This document shows positions 7,975 to 17,542 of a stretch of DNA of 64,000 bases, piece by piece. A program made the translations under genes and the position numbers. Origin of the DNA: Bacteroidales bacterium (GTDB taxonomy: Bacteria; Bacteroidota; Bacteroidia; Bacteroidales; P3); contig JAILAT010000055.1 of the NCBI GenBank assembly GCA_024681475.1, positions 1 through 64,000 of the forward strand, given 5' to 3'. Under the pieces are notes generated by a model that ran no database searches, had not been told where the DNA came from, and worked only from the letters and a program-made list of their open reading frames with translations. Each line of letters opens with the position of its first letter. Position 1 is the first letter of the stretch.

Positions 7975-10900
7975 TTATCGAACTATCAGTTTCGAGGTAG
8001 CAGCCTGACCACCGCAGTTGATGTTGACCAGATACATGCCGTGTTTGAGCATGGAGCAGTCGATTGTCTTCTGGTGGAGACCCTCGGCGAGATAGCCATA
8101 GTTCTGGTTGATGACCAAGCGGCCATTGACGTCGTAAACCTTGAGGGTGGCGTTGCCGGCCTGAGCCACGCTGATATCGACGGTAGCGTGCGACACGGCG
8201 GGGTTAGGATAGATGGCAATGCGGTTGTTGCCCTTGTCGACGTTGGTGATACCGATGTAGTCCTCCTCGTTGACAACCTCGTTGACATGGTCGGTCACGA
8301 AAGTGGTGTCCATGAACACGCCGCGGCCATAGGTACCGAAGTAGATGGCGTAGGGGTATTTGGTCTTGGCGAAGAGGTAGGTCTCGGTGTTGACGCCCTC
8401 GTGGACATCGAAGCGGATGCGCTCCATCTCTCTCGTCTGCTGACGGATGGAGGTCACAGGCACACCGTCGAAGGAGCCGAAGTTGAACCACTCGTCGGCG
8501 TTGATGCCAGCGTTGTTAACCACGTTGGTGAAGACACCCTTCTCGGTGCCAGCGTAGATCTTACCGGTGGTGTACTCAACCATGGCGCTGTAGACGGGGT
8601 CGCCAAGCGTCATATTGGAGTTCTCGTTGACCACGTGCATATTGATGATACGACGTGTAATGGGATCGGTGGCGTTCTCGATGTAGACCATGTTGGGTTC
8701 GCCGAGCGTGTCGTAGCCGCCGAAAGTGATGACGAGGTTGTCCTTGCCGGGACGCGGGTCAGTCTCGATAGCAGTGATGGGACGTTTGAAGAGGCCGCCG
8801 TTCTGAGCGTAGATGGTGTCGTAGTGGGTCACGCACAACATGCCTTCATAAGGAGTCTTCACAAACTCCAGCTGGTTCTTGCAGCGCAGAGGCGAGTTGA
8901 TGTCGGCCTTGGTGATATCGTATACACGCACAATGTAGCTTTCGCCCGTAGCCTTGTTGATGACATTCACAAAGACAGCGTCGGCATCATGGCTCCAAGC
9001 GATAGCACCGGTAACCTGCTCATCGGAAGTTCTGTAGAGCACGCTCCAGTTCATCTGACGGTTGATGACAGCGGGATCCTGGCTAGCAGACTCGTTGACA
9101 TCCCAGACCTTACGGAAGTCGGTGGGAGAAGTATTGATAGCCACAATACCTTCGTTGTTACGGCTAATACCCGTCACAATGATACGGTTGGCGAGGGGGT
9201 TATGAACCTTGTGGGACATATGGGTCTTGTAGGTATAGGTGTCGCCATTCTGGATGGTATCAATCTGGTCGGGGCGGAAGCTCTGGGTGAAGGTGTATTC
9301 AAACGGATAGTTGAAGTGAGCGGGCGAAGGCACCAGCACCTTGTCGCCGGCCTGGATTTGGGTGTTGCCACGGAGAGGAGTCTCCACGCCGTTGTGGTAG
9401 TATACGCCCAAAGTATCGAGCGTGAAGGTGATACTGTCGTTGAAAGAGGTGTTGTTGGTGGTCTCCCACAGTTTCATGCGGGGGACGGGACGGCTGTCGG
9501 GAACCATATTGGAGAGGAAGTCCGAACCGGAGCTCCAGGTCTGCGTGTTGGTGTAGTCGAAATAGTCGCCGAAAGAACGGCCGAAGCTAGCCACGGGAGC
9601 CAGATCGCCCAAGGAGGTGACATAGTCGAAATAGCCAGGCTCGCAGGAGAAGAAGAGACCGCGGTGCGAGATGGGCAGCACCTGCTGGAAGATCGAAGCC
9701 TCGACTCCAGCGCCGTTACCGTTCCACAGCACGTTGGCCACGTGGTTCATGTTCGACTCGGGATCGTCGTCGTACCACTGGTTGGTAGCTTCGCCGCCGC
9801 TGTGAGCGTTACGGCTCTGGATGAAGGGACAGCTGTTGTCCATGGCGCCTCCCACAATGGAGCCGTCGGGGGCCACAGCGATGCTGTTATACTGCACCGT
9901 GTTGAAACCCTTGTTGCAGTTGACGAAAGTATCGAGGGCGGCCTGAGCCTTGTAGATACCGCCGTTGGTAGCGAAATAGTATACCCAGTTGGTATCGCCG
10001 TCGTTGATCTCGGGGTTGGCAATAATCTGGTTGATACCCGAATGGACAACCATGGGGTTGCCGTATACGAAGCTCATATAGTTGCCGTAGTTCAGCTCTC
10101 TCTCGGAGTAGGAAGCCTTGGTCCACTGATAGTAGGAGTTCTCCACATAACCGTTGCCATCCCACACGGTGGCACCGCCGATGATGATGTGCTTGTAGTT
10201 GGTGGGGTCGATAGCGATGGCTGCGTTGAGGTAGCCAGGGTTAGCAGTGGTGAAAGGGCTGATGGAGGACGTCGTCAGGCGAGTCCAGGTCTGCTGGTTG
10301 TGCGTCAGGTAGACAGCGTCGAGCATGCCGTTGGCGTCAGCCACCATGGCGTAGAGATAGGTGGTGTGCTCGCCGTTGCTGTGTGCGGTGAGAGCCGTCA
10401 TCTCGATACGCGTAGAGGTAGCGAAAGAGGGGTTGGAGTTGGTGACATCGACAGCGTTGCTCTGGCCGGTGACATTACCCACGCGGTAGACCTTGCCGGG
10501 GCAGGTGGCGTAGGCGACATTGTCGGCCGAAAGGATGTCGATATCGAAGAAGTTGCCGGCCACTACGAGCGAAGGAGCGGCGGCAGTATTGATGTTACCC
10601 GAAGTGAACTTCCAGCGATAGAGACCCTCGGAAGTGGCAGCATAGAGATAGATGTTGCCGTCGCGCTCCAGGAGGTCAAGCTTATTGATGTAAGACCACT
10701 CAGGATGCGTGTTGGGGTCGGTAGCCGTGAAGAGGGTGAACGTCTTGTTGGCGATGTTGTAAAGATAGAGGCCGCGTCCTTTGGGGGACATGCGGGCATC
10801 GAGCACACCATGGTCAGACACGATACCCTCGCCAGTGGCGATAAGGATATTGTTGTCGGGCAGCTGGATCATTGCGGAGATAGGCAGAGTGATCTCATGG

Positions 10901-11163
10901 TTGTTCTTGTTGTAAGTGATGTACTGCCAAGGTTGGTTGCCATACTTTTTGAACAAGCCGCCGGCGACGCCACCAGCATAGAGCGTGGTGTGCGTGGGGT
11001 CGGACTGGTCAACCACAATACTGCGGACACGACCGCCTAAGTTGTCGGGTCCAATTTCGATAAGTGAATTTTGGTAATTTGCCTTGGTTTGGGCGGATGC
11101 AAAGTTGAATCCGCCGACAAAAGCAGCGACAATTAAACCGAATAGTAATCTTTTACTTTTCAT
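7975..11163 (-). CDS. Large secreted beta-propeller protein with T9SS type A sorting domain
   Basis: 1062 residues. A Sec signal peptide (MKSKRLLFGLIVAAFVGGFNFASAQ) is followed by blade-like segments resembling VPS10/sortilin or exo-sialidase-type propellers. The first is IVVDQSDPTHTTLYAGGVAG (about residues 49-68); others include IAIDPTNYKHIIIGGATVW and VEYTTGKIYAGTEKGVF. The last 80 residues are a classic T9SS type A tail: IAIYPNPA, then LKVYDVNGRLV, then GMYLVNI, ending SKLIVR. The protein should be exported through the Por machinery and anchored to the surface or released. Its ligand or substrate is unknown, and no enzyme active site was recognised. It is a single-gene unit with its own promoter and terminator. 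Confidence 0.82.
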   Translation of the reverse strand: MKSKRLLFGLIVAAFVGGFNFASAQTKANYQNSLIEIGPDNLGGRVRSIVVDQSDPTHTTLYAGGVAGGLFKKYGNQPWQYITYNKNNHEITLPISAMIQLPDNNILIATGEGIVSDHGVLDARMSPKGRGLYLYNIANKTFTLFTATDPNTHPEWSYINKLDLLERDGNIYLYAATSEGLYRWKFTSGNINTAAAPSLVVAGNFFDIDILSADNVAYATCPGKVYRVGNVTGQSNAVDVTNSNPSFATSTRIEMTALTAHSNGEHTTYLYAMVADANGMLDAVYLTHNQQTWTRLTTSSISPFTTANPGYLNAAIAIDPTNYKHIIIGGATVWDGNGYVENSYYQWTKASYSERELNYGNYMSFVYGNPMVVHSGINQIIANPEINDGDTNWVYYFATNGGIYKAQAALDTFVNCNKGFNTVQYNSIAVAPDGSIVGGAMDNSCPFIQSRNAHSGGEATNQWYDDDPESNMNHVANVLWNGNGAGVEASIFQQVLPISHRGLFFSCEPGYFDYVTSLGDLAPVASFGRSFGDYFDYTNTQTWSSGSDFLSNMVPDSRPVPRMKLWETTNNTSFNDSITFTLDTLGVYYHNGVETPLRGNTQIQAGDKVLVPSPAHFNYPFEYTFTQSFRPDQIDTIQNGDTYTYKTHMSHKVHNPLANRIIVTGISRNNEGIVAINTSPTDFRKVWDVNESASQDPAVINRQMNWSVLYRTSDEQVTGAIAWSHDADAVFVNVINKATGESYIVRVYDITKADINSPLRCKNQLEFVKTPYEGMLCVTHYDTIYAQNGGLFKRPITAIETDPRPGKDNLVITFGGYDTLGEPNMVYIENATDPITRRIINMHVVNENSNMTLGDPVYSAMVEYTTGKIYAGTEKGVFTNVVNNAGINADEWFNFGSFDGVPVTSIRQQTREMERIRFDVHEGVNTETYLFAKTKYPYAIYFGTYGRGVFMDTTFVTDHVNEVVNEEDYIGITNVDKGNNRIAIYPNPAVSHATVDISVAQAGNATLKVYDVNGRLVINQNYGYLAEGLHQKTIDCSMLKHGMYLVNINCGGQAATSKLIVR

Positions 11164-11215
11164 AAGATATTAATAATTAATTAGATTTTCAATTATTCAA
11201 AATATTTTTATCAGG

Positions 11216-11223
11216 CAAAGATA
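11216..11223 (-). promoter_or_regulatory. Promoter -7 box (TATCTTTG) for the T9SS propeller gene
   Basis: Exact TAnnTTTG match on the minus strand, 53 bases before the ATG at 11163. The leader is almost entirely A/T. Confidence 0.6.
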
Positions 11224-11298
11224 CGATTATTTTTTGGAATGGAGCAAGAATTATATTAAAAAATCAAAAAAAAATATTTTTTCTACAATTTTTACTGT

Positions 11299-11333
11299 CC
11301 CCTTCCGTTAGTGGTGGAAAAAAAAGGAAGGGG
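11299..11333. repeat. Inverted repeat upstream of the Bat operon
   Basis: CCCCTTCC and GGAAGGGG form an 8-bp dyad with a 19-base loop, about 105 bases before the moxR start. There is no T-run, so a terminator is unlikely. It may be an operator or leader structure for the operon. I did not find a convincing TAnnTTTG box for moxR here. Confidence 0.35.
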
Positions 11334-11438
11334 TGCAAAGAGCCTTGTCGCAACGCCCCGTTCGAGGAATTGGACACCTCGGCAAGCACCCGAAAAAACT
11401 GACAATTAAAGAAGAAAAAAAACTTAAAATAAATAAAC

Positions 11439-12434
11439 ATGAACGAAACTGTTGACATTCAAGAACTGAATGCTCGCATCGACCGCGAGAGCGCTTTTGT
11501 GGACGGCCTGATGATGGAGATGCGCACCAACATTGTGGGACAGAAGCACATGGTGGAGAGCCTCGTCATCGGTCTGCTGAGCAACGGGCACGTGCTGCTG
11601 GAAGGCGTGCCAGGACTTGCCAAAACACTAACCATCACCACCTTGGCCAATGCCATCGATGCCAAGTTCAGCCGCATCCAGTTCACCCCCGACCTGCTGC
11701 CTGCCGACCTCATCGGCACGATGATATACAGCCAGAAAAGCGAGACCTTCCAAGTGAAGAAAGGCCCCATCTTCTCGAATTTCATCCTGGCCGACGAAAT
11801 CAACCGTGCTCCCGCCAAGGTGCAAAGCGCCTTGCTGGAGGCCATGCAGGAACGCCAGGTGACCATCGGCGAGACCACCTACAAACTGGATGAGCCCTTC
11901 CTGGTGATGGCCACACAAAACCCTATAGAACAAGAAGGTACCTATCCCCTGCCCGAGGCACAGGTAGACCGCTTCATGCTGAAGGTGGTCATCTCCTACC
12001 CCGAGAAGAACGAGGAGCGCCAAATCCTGCACCAGAGCCTGCACGAAGGCTTCAACCGCCAGACGGCCATGATGAAGCCTGCCGACATACTGAAAGCCAG
12101 AGAGTTGGTACGCGAGGTATACATGGACGAAAAGATAGAGAACTACATCACCGACATCATCTTCGCCACACGCTACCCTGAGCAGTACAAGCTGGAGAAA
12201 CTGAAACCGATGATCAGCTACGGCGCCTCGCCGCGTGGCTCCATCAACCTGGCCATGGCCTCGAAGAGCTATGCTTTCATGAAGCGTCGCGGCTACGTCA
12301 TCCCCGAGGATGTGCGCGCCATAGCCCTCGACGTGCTGCGCCACCGCGTGGGCCTGACCTACGAGGCTGAAGCCGAAAACGTGAAGAGCGAAGAGATAAT
12401 CAACGAGATACTGAACCGCGTGGACGTGCCCTAA
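11439..12434 (+). CDS. MoxR-family AAA ATPase, first gene of the Bat operon
   Basis: 331 residues. Walker A GVPGLAKT is at 56-63, Walker B and sensor segments FILADEINRAP and MATQNPIEQEGTYPLPEAQ follow, and the lid domain is C-terminal. MoxR proteins are chaperone-like ATPases that act on partner proteins with von Willebrand A (VWA) domains; here four VWA or VWA-like partners follow directly. The gene starts a tight + strand series (15-base gap to the DUF58 gene). In Bacteroides fragilis the equivalent operon supports aerotolerance and stress survival. The start has an A-rich leader. No sequence oddities. Confidence 0.93.
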   Translation: MNETVDIQELNARIDRESAFVDGLMMEMRTNIVGQKHMVESLVIGLLSNGHVLLEGVPGLAKTLTITTLANAIDAKFSRIQFTPDLLPADLIGTMIYSQKSETFQVKKGPIFSNFILADEINRAPAKVQSALLEAMQERQVTIGETTYKLDEPFLVMATQNPIEQEGTYPLPEAQVDRFMLKVVISYPEKNEERQILHQSLHEGFNRQTAMMKPADILKARELVREVYMDEKIENYITDIIFATRYPEQYKLEKLKPMISYGASPRGSINLAMASKSYAFMKRRGYVIPEDVRAIALDVLRHRVGLTYEAEAENVKSEEIINEILNRVDVP

Positions 12435-12449
12435 TGGGAGAGAACAACG

Positions 12450-13319
12450 ATGGAAGAGAGTGATATCATCAAACAGGTGCGCCGCATCGAGATACGGGCG
12501 CGCGGCCTGTCGCAGCAGATGTTCTCAGGCGAATACCACAGCGCCTTCAAGGGGCGTGGCATGGCCTTCAGCGAGGTGCGCGAGTACCAATATGGCGACG
12601 ACGTGCGCAACATCGACTGGAACGTCACGGCACGACTCAACCACCCCTATGTCAAGGTGTTCGAGGAGGAGCGCGAGCTGACGGTGATGCTGCTTATCGA
12701 TGTCAGCGGCTCGCACCGTTTCGGCACCACGAAGCAGTACAAGTCGGAGCTCATCGCCGAAATCGCCGCCACGCTGGCCTTCTCGGCCATCCACAACAAC
12801 GACAAGGTGGGCGTGGTGATGTTCAGCGACCGCATCGAGAAGTTCATCCCGCCCAAGAAAGGCAGCAGCCATATCCTGCGCATCATCCGCGAACTCATTG
12901 GTTTCCAGCCCACCGGGACGGGTACCGACATCGCCGAGGGGCTGCGCTACTTCACCAACGTCATCAAGAAGCGGTCGACGGCATTCCTCATCAGCGACCT
13001 CTACGACAGCGGCTACGACAACGCGCTGAAGATAGCTGCCGGCAAGCACGACCTGGTGGTGCTGCACGTCGACGACGCCCGCGAGCGGACACTGCCCAAG
13101 ATGGGACTGGTGTCGTTCAAAGACCTGGAGACCGGCGAGATACGCTGGATAGACACCTCGGCTGCGGCGGTACAAAAAGCCTATACCGCCAACTATCTGC
13201 AGCACAAGGAAGAAACCGAGACACTGCTGACGAAATACGGCATCGACTACACCACCATCAGCACGGGGCAAGACTTCGTCAAGCCGCTGATGGGCCTCTT
13301 CAAGCGTAGAGGGGCGTAG
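12450..13319 (+). CDS. DUF58 domain protein of the Bat operon
   Basis: 289 residues without a signal peptide or membrane helix. The DUF58 hallmark YQYGDDVRNIDWNVTAR (about residues 50-66) is followed by a VWA-like core whose metal-site start reads LIDVSGSH (about residues 84-91). DUF58 proteins are the usual cytoplasmic partners of MoxR ATPases and almost always sit directly behind them, as here. The role in the complex is inferred from context; no enzymatic activity is known. It is followed after 32 bases by a membrane-anchored operon member. Confidence 0.9.
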   Translation: MEESDIIKQVRRIEIRARGLSQQMFSGEYHSAFKGRGMAFSEVREYQYGDDVRNIDWNVTARLNHPYVKVFEEERELTVMLLIDVSGSHRFGTTKQYKSELIAEIAATLAFSAIHNNDKVGVVMFSDRIEKFIPPKKGSSHILRIIRELIGFQPTGTGTDIAEGLRYFTNVIKKRSTAFLISDLYDSGYDNALKIAAGKHDLVVLHVDDARERTLPKMGLVSFKDLETGEIRWIDTSAAAVQKAYTANYLQHKEETETLLTKYGIDYTTISTGQDFVKPLMGLFKRRGA

Positions 13320-13351
13320 GCGCAATAGTATTGGCAATGACAACTAAAAGA

Positions 13352-14374
13352 ATGAAAATAAAAAAGATAGCAACAATAGCCCTGCTTGTAGGCCTTACGC
13401 TGGCAGGACGCGCACAGAGCGCTGTCGACAGCATGCCGCAAGTTGTGGTGCCCCATCTGCCCTCGGGCAACGGAGTGGTGTCGGTAAGCGGCACCCTGGG
13501 TGGCGACAGCCTGGTGCTGGGCGACCAGACGACACTGGAGTTGCGCGTGACCGGCGCCGGCAGCACACCGCTGCGCTTCCCCACGCTGGAAGAGCTGAGC
13601 AATGGCCCCGTCGAGGCACTGGACATGCACTTCGACACGGTGCGCAACAAGAAAAAAGAGATAACCGAAATCAGACAGCAGGTGACGCTCACCTCGTTCG
13701 ATGCCGGGCACTGGCCTGTGACACCCATCGTGCTGGCTGGCGACAGCACTGCCTATGAGGCTTTTATGCCTGCCGACAGCCTGTATCTGACAGTGGTCTA
13801 CACCGCCGATGCCGACACGAACAACATCGTGGTGAAGGAAGACGCCAAAGCGCTGAAGGAGCCCTACACCTTCTGGGAAATATTCCGTTGGGTGCTGCTG
13901 GCGCTGGCCGTAGCCGCTGTGGTAGCCCTTTTGATTTGGGTGCTGAAACGCCGCAAGGCACACAAGCCTGTGGTGGCCCTGCCGAAACTGCGCCAGGTAC
14001 CCGCCGACAGCAAGGCGCTGGGCGAGCTGGAGTCGTTGAGACGCAAAGAGTTGTGGCAGAAAGGACGTATCAAGCGCTACTATACCGAACTGACCGACAT
14101 CGTGCGTCGCTACCTGCGCAACCAGTGCGGCATGAATGCTGCCGAGATGACCACCAAGCAGACGCTGGCGGCCTTCCATCGCACGGCCGACTGGAACGCC
14201 GACGCCGAGCAGCTGCTGCGCCAACTGCTGGAGCGCGCCGACATGGTGAAATTCGCCAAGTCGCAGCCCGAAAGCCACGAGCACGACGAGGCCATGCAGA
14301 ACGCCATGGACTTTGTGCAACGCGTGGCGCAACAACACCGCATGAACCATCCCGAAGAGGGACGCAAAAGCTGA
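13352..14374 (+). CDS. Bat-operon membrane protein with signal peptide (DUF4381-like)
   Basis: 340 residues from the chosen ATG, MKIKKIATIALLVGLTLAG; in-frame starts at 13337 (ATG) and 13331 (TTG) are possible. After the signal peptide comes a periplasmic beta-rich part of about 160 residues, then a helix, WVLLALAVAAVVALLIWVL (about residues 180-198), and a basic, helical cytoplasmic tail containing RIKRYYTELTDIVRRYLRNQ. Position and design match the uncharacterised protein found between DUF58 and BatA in Bacteroidetes aerotolerance operons. It probably anchors or bridges the VWA proteins. The cytoplasmic tail resembles that of BatD-like proteins. Confidence 0.75.
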   Translation: MKIKKIATIALLVGLTLAGRAQSAVDSMPQVVVPHLPSGNGVVSVSGTLGGDSLVLGDQTTLELRVTGAGSTPLRFPTLEELSNGPVEALDMHFDTVRNKKKEITEIRQQVTLTSFDAGHWPVTPIVLAGDSTAYEAFMPADSLYLTVVYTADADTNNIVVKEDAKALKEPYTFWEIFRWVLLALAVAAVVALLIWVLKRRKAHKPVVALPKLRQVPADSKALGELESLRRKELWQKGRIKRYYTELTDIVRRYLRNQCGMNAAEMTTKQTLAAFHRTADWNADAEQLLRQLLERADMVKFAKSQPESHEHDEAMQNAMDFVQRVAQQHRMNHPEEGRKS

Positions 14375-14430
14375 CCATCGACTACAATAAGACACTGACA
14401 GACTAAACCTTACAAAGCGAAAAGAGAATC

Positions 14431-15405
14431 ATGTTCAAAGGAATAACATTCGCCAATCCGTGGCTGCTGACGCTGCTGGCCATCGTGCCGCTACTGATAG
14501 TGTGGTACTGTCTGAGGCACCGCCGCCAGAAAGCGCCCATCCACATCAGCGGTCTGGAGCTTTTCGGCACCACGGTGCCGACAGTGCGCCACTGGCTCTA
14601 TCACCTGCGCTTTGCGCTGCGCTGCGTGGCGTTGACCTGCCTCATCCTCGCCCTGGCAAGGCCGCAGAGCCGGCTGAACTTCGAGGAGATGCAGATAGAA
14701 GGCATCGACATCGTGATGTCCATGGACGTGTCGGGCAGTATGACCGCCGAGGATTTCAAGCCCAACCGTCTGGAAGCCGCCAAACGGGTTGCCTCGGCCT
14801 TCATCGACGGCCGCACCAGCGACCGCATAGGCCTGGTGGAGTTTGCCGGCGAAGCCTTCACGCAGACCCCGTTGACCATTGACCACCAGGTGCTTAAGCA
14901 ACAGCTGGCAGCCATGAAGACCGGCCTGCTGGAGGACGGCACCGCCATCGGCGACGGACTGGCCACAGCCATCAACCGTCTGCGCGAGAGCGAGGCCACC
15001 AGCAAAGTCATCATACTTCTGACCGACGGCGTGAACAACCGCGGCGCCATCGACCCCGAGACCGCAGCCGAGATTGCCGCACAATATGGCATCAGGCTCT
15101 ACACCATCGGTGTGGGCAGCGACAACGAGACCACCTACCGTGACGAGCGTGGCCGCCCCTATCGCGCCAAAGGCGAGATCGACGAGGCCCTGCTGAAGCG
15201 CATGGCCGAACACACCGACGGCGGACACTATTTCCGCGCCACCAACGACAAGGCGCTGCAAGCCATCTTCGAGCAAATCGACGAGATGGAGAAGACGCGC
15301 ATCGACGTGACACAATACCGCCAGATGAAAGAGGAATTCCGCCTCTACCTCATCCTGGCGCTGCTGGCGCTGGGCGGCGAACTGCTGCTGCGGCTGGTGC
15401 GGTGA
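14431..15405 (+). CDS. batA: BatA, VWA-domain membrane protein
   Basis: 324 residues. Two N-terminal helices (WLLTLLAIVPLLIVWY and a second near residues 60-80) precede the VWA domain, whose metal-ion-dependent adhesion site reads DVSGS at 99-103. Later metal ligands are carried by LEDGTAIGDGLA and LLTDGVNNRG. A final helix near residues 305-320 gives the standard BatA topology. Part of the Bacteroides aerotolerance complex; thought to act in the periplasm or inner membrane with BatB. It is followed by batB after a 74-base spacer. Confidence 0.92.
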   Translation: MFKGITFANPWLLTLLAIVPLLIVWYCLRHRRQKAPIHISGLELFGTTVPTVRHWLYHLRFALRCVALTCLILALARPQSRLNFEEMQIEGIDIVMSMDVSGSMTAEDFKPNRLEAAKRVASAFIDGRTSDRIGLVEFAGEAFTQTPLTIDHQVLKQQLAAMKTGLLEDGTAIGDGLATAINRLRESEATSKVIILLTDGVNNRGAIDPETAAEIAAQYGIRLYTIGVGSDNETTYRDERGRPYRAKGEIDEALLKRMAEHTDGGHYFRATNDKALQAIFEQIDEMEKTRIDVTQYRQMKEEFRLYLILALLALGGELLLRLVR

Positions 15406-15479
15406 GGCCCTGGCCTCTCCCCCGCCCTCGGGTCATCAGGGCAAACGAACATATATAAAGACAATAAAAAGAACCAATT

Positions 15480-16553
15480 ATGCACTTTCAACATATCGAA
15501 CTCCTATGGCTCCTGCTGGCAATACCAGCGATGTGCGTAGTTTTCTGGCTGCGCGAGCGCCGGAAGCGGCGTCTGCTGGCCGACTTCGCCGAGCAGCGTC
15601 TGCTGGGCAGGCTGCAGCCCGATGCCTCACGGCGACGCCCCATTGCCAAGCTGATACTGCTGTGCCTGGCGGTGGCCTTTCTGGTCTTCGCTTTGGCCAA
15701 CCCACTGCAGGGCAGCGTGATAGCCGAAGGTGAGTCGAGCGGCGTGGACATGGCGGTGTGCATCGACGTGAGCAACAGCATGCTGGCGCAAGATATGCGT
15801 CCCGACCGTCTGGAACGCAGCAAGCAGACCGTGAAAAGCCTGATGAGCATGCTGGGCGGCGACCGCATCTCGCTGGTCGTCTTTGCCGGCAACGCCTTCA
15901 TACAGATGCCTTTGACCAACGACTATGGCGCCACAAAAATGTTTCTCGACCAGATCAGCACCGACATGATCAGCGTGCAGGGTACCGCCATCGGCGACGC
16001 CATCGAGAAAGGTATGGCCACGCTGGGCTACAACAACGGCACCAACGAGGACGAGCCCCGCTGGGAAACAAACCACAGCCGCGCCATCGTGGTCATCTCC
16101 GACGGTGAGAACCACGAAGACGATGCCATCGGCGCCGCCAAGAAAGCAGCCTCGCAGGGCATCATGGTGTGCACCATCGGCATCGGATCGCCCGAAGGCA
16201 GCCGCATTCCCGTGTATGACGAGCGAGGCCGCCAAGTGGACTTCCGCAAAGACCGCGACGGCAAAGTCATCACCACCTTCCTCAACGAGAGCATGCTGCG
16301 CGACGTGGCCCGCGCCGGCAACGGCATCTTTGTGCATGCCAGCGACAACAATGCGGCCCACGCTATCGTCAAACAGCTGTCGAAACTGGACGACGAGAAA
16401 TTCGGCACCGCGCAGTTTTCGGCCTTCGAGACCAAATACCAGTGGCCCCTGGGCGCCGGCATACTCTGTCTGGTGCTGGAGGTGCTGATATGCGAACGTC
16501 GCAACCCAAGAATCAACTTCAACAAACTGATACGAAGAAAAGGGAACAAATAA
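15480..16553 (+). CDS. batB: BatB, VWA-domain membrane protein
   Basis: 357 residues, a paralogue of the preceding BatA. N-terminal helices (LLWLLLAIPAMCVVFWL and a second near residues 60-75) are followed by a VWA domain with metal site DVSNS (96-100), and a C-terminal helix, GAGILCLVLEVLI. The signature segments VQGTAIGDAIEKG and VVISDGENHEDDA are intact, so metal binding is expected. BatA and BatB side by side are the core of the aerotolerance operon. batC follows after only 7 bases, indicating translational coupling. Confidence 0.92.
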   Translation: MHFQHIELLWLLLAIPAMCVVFWLRERRKRRLLADFAEQRLLGRLQPDASRRRPIAKLILLCLAVAFLVFALANPLQGSVIAEGESSGVDMAVCIDVSNSMLAQDMRPDRLERSKQTVKSLMSMLGGDRISLVVFAGNAFIQMPLTNDYGATKMFLDQISTDMISVQGTAIGDAIEKGMATLGYNNGTNEDEPRWETNHSRAIVVISDGENHEDDAIGAAKKAASQGIMVCTIGIGSPEGSRIPVYDERGRQVDFRKDRDGKVITTFLNESMLRDVARAGNGIFVHASDNNAAHAIVKQLSKLDDEKFGTAQFSAFETKYQWPLGAGILCLVLEVLICERRNPRINFNKLIRRKGNK

Positions 16554-16560
16554 GCAAAAG

Positions 16561-17493
16561 ATGAAGAAGACACTGATATATAGCCTCCTGTTCTGCCTGA
16601 CCGCGCTGGCCGGTAACGTGCGTGGCCAAGTGCCCGACGAGCCTCAGGCGGAGGGACAACAAGCAGAGCAGCGCAAAGAGATGACAGCGCTGGAACGCTA
16701 CCAGCGCGACATGACGACGACACCCTATAAGGTGAAACACAGCGTCAAAAAGCAACGCCGTGTGGAAACGCGCAAAGGCACCCGCCAACTGAAGCACAAC
16801 AACTTGAGCAACAGCGTGAATCACTTCCGCTTGGCGTTGGGTGCCGACTCGATGTATCACAAAGCGCAGTACAACCGCGCCATCGCCCACGGCCAGTTGC
16901 AGCAACTCGACACCGCACTGGCCTACTATCAGCGCTGCGTGGACAACCCCGCCGCCAAGCCCGAGGTGCGCGCCAAAGCCTACTACAACGCCGGCAACAT
17001 CATGTTGCGCCACGCCCTGGCAGCCCGCGACACCGGCGGATACGACCACCAGAGCCTCGTGGTGGCCATCAACCAATATCAGGCCTCGCTGCGCATCGAC
17101 CCCAAAAACAGCGACGCACAGCACAACCTGTCGATAGCCAAACAGCTGCTACGTCCCGAAAGCCAGCAAAGCAACGGCGGTGGCGGCGGACAGAACGACC
17201 AGAACCAGCAACAGCAGCAGGACCAGCAAAACAAAGACCAGCAAAACCAGGATCAGAACAAGGACAACCAAGACCAGCAGAAAGACCAGCAAAACAAGGA
17301 CAACCAGAACCAACAAGACCAGCAACAGCAGCAACAAAAGCAGCAGCAGCCTCAAGGCACACGCGAAGCCGAACAGATGCTCAACGCCCTGAAGAACAAC
17401 GAGCAGCAAACCATCAAGCGGCTGCAGCAAGAAGAGGCCAAACGCGACAAACGCAAAGGTCTGGGCATTGGCCGTCCGGAGAAAGACTGGTAA
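16561..17493 (+). CDS. batC: BatC, TPR protein with Gln/Asn/Asp-rich tail
   Basis: 310 residues. A signal peptide (MKKTLIYSLLFCLTALAGNVRGQ) is followed by TPR helices from about residue 75 to 195 (NHFRLALGADSMYHKAQYNRA, SLRIDPKNSDAQHNLSIAKQL). A low-complexity stretch, about residues 200-265, is composed almost only of Gln, Asn, Asp and Lys. The tail ends with a basic helix and GLGIGRPEKDW. TPR domains in BatC are expected to join the other Bat proteins in the periplasm. The homopolymer-like stretch is longer than a simple linker would need and may vary by replication slippage. Confidence 0.9.
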   Translation: MKKTLIYSLLFCLTALAGNVRGQVPDEPQAEGQQAEQRKEMTALERYQRDMTTTPYKVKHSVKKQRRVETRKGTRQLKHNNLSNSVNHFRLALGADSMYHKAQYNRAIAHGQLQQLDTALAYYQRCVDNPAAKPEVRAKAYYNAGNIMLRHALAARDTGGYDHQSLVVAINQYQASLRIDPKNSDAQHNLSIAKQLLRPESQQSNGGGGGQNDQNQQQQQDQQNKDQQNQDQNKDNQDQQKDQQNKDNQNQQDQQQQQQKQQQPQGTREAEQMLNALKNNEQQTIKRLQQEEAKRDKRKGLGIGRPEKDW

Positions 17494-17542
17494 AAGAAAT
17501 TGGGTTGAACCATAAACAATGCAAAAAACACAAAGAGATATC

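Noticed and set aside
8041-11040. Nearly 1000-codon open frame antisense to the T9SS propeller gene
   Set aside because: It lies wholly inside a gene with signal peptide and T9SS tail on the other strand. Its composition (Val, His, Asp, Gly-rich) is the usual mirror of GC-rich codon use.
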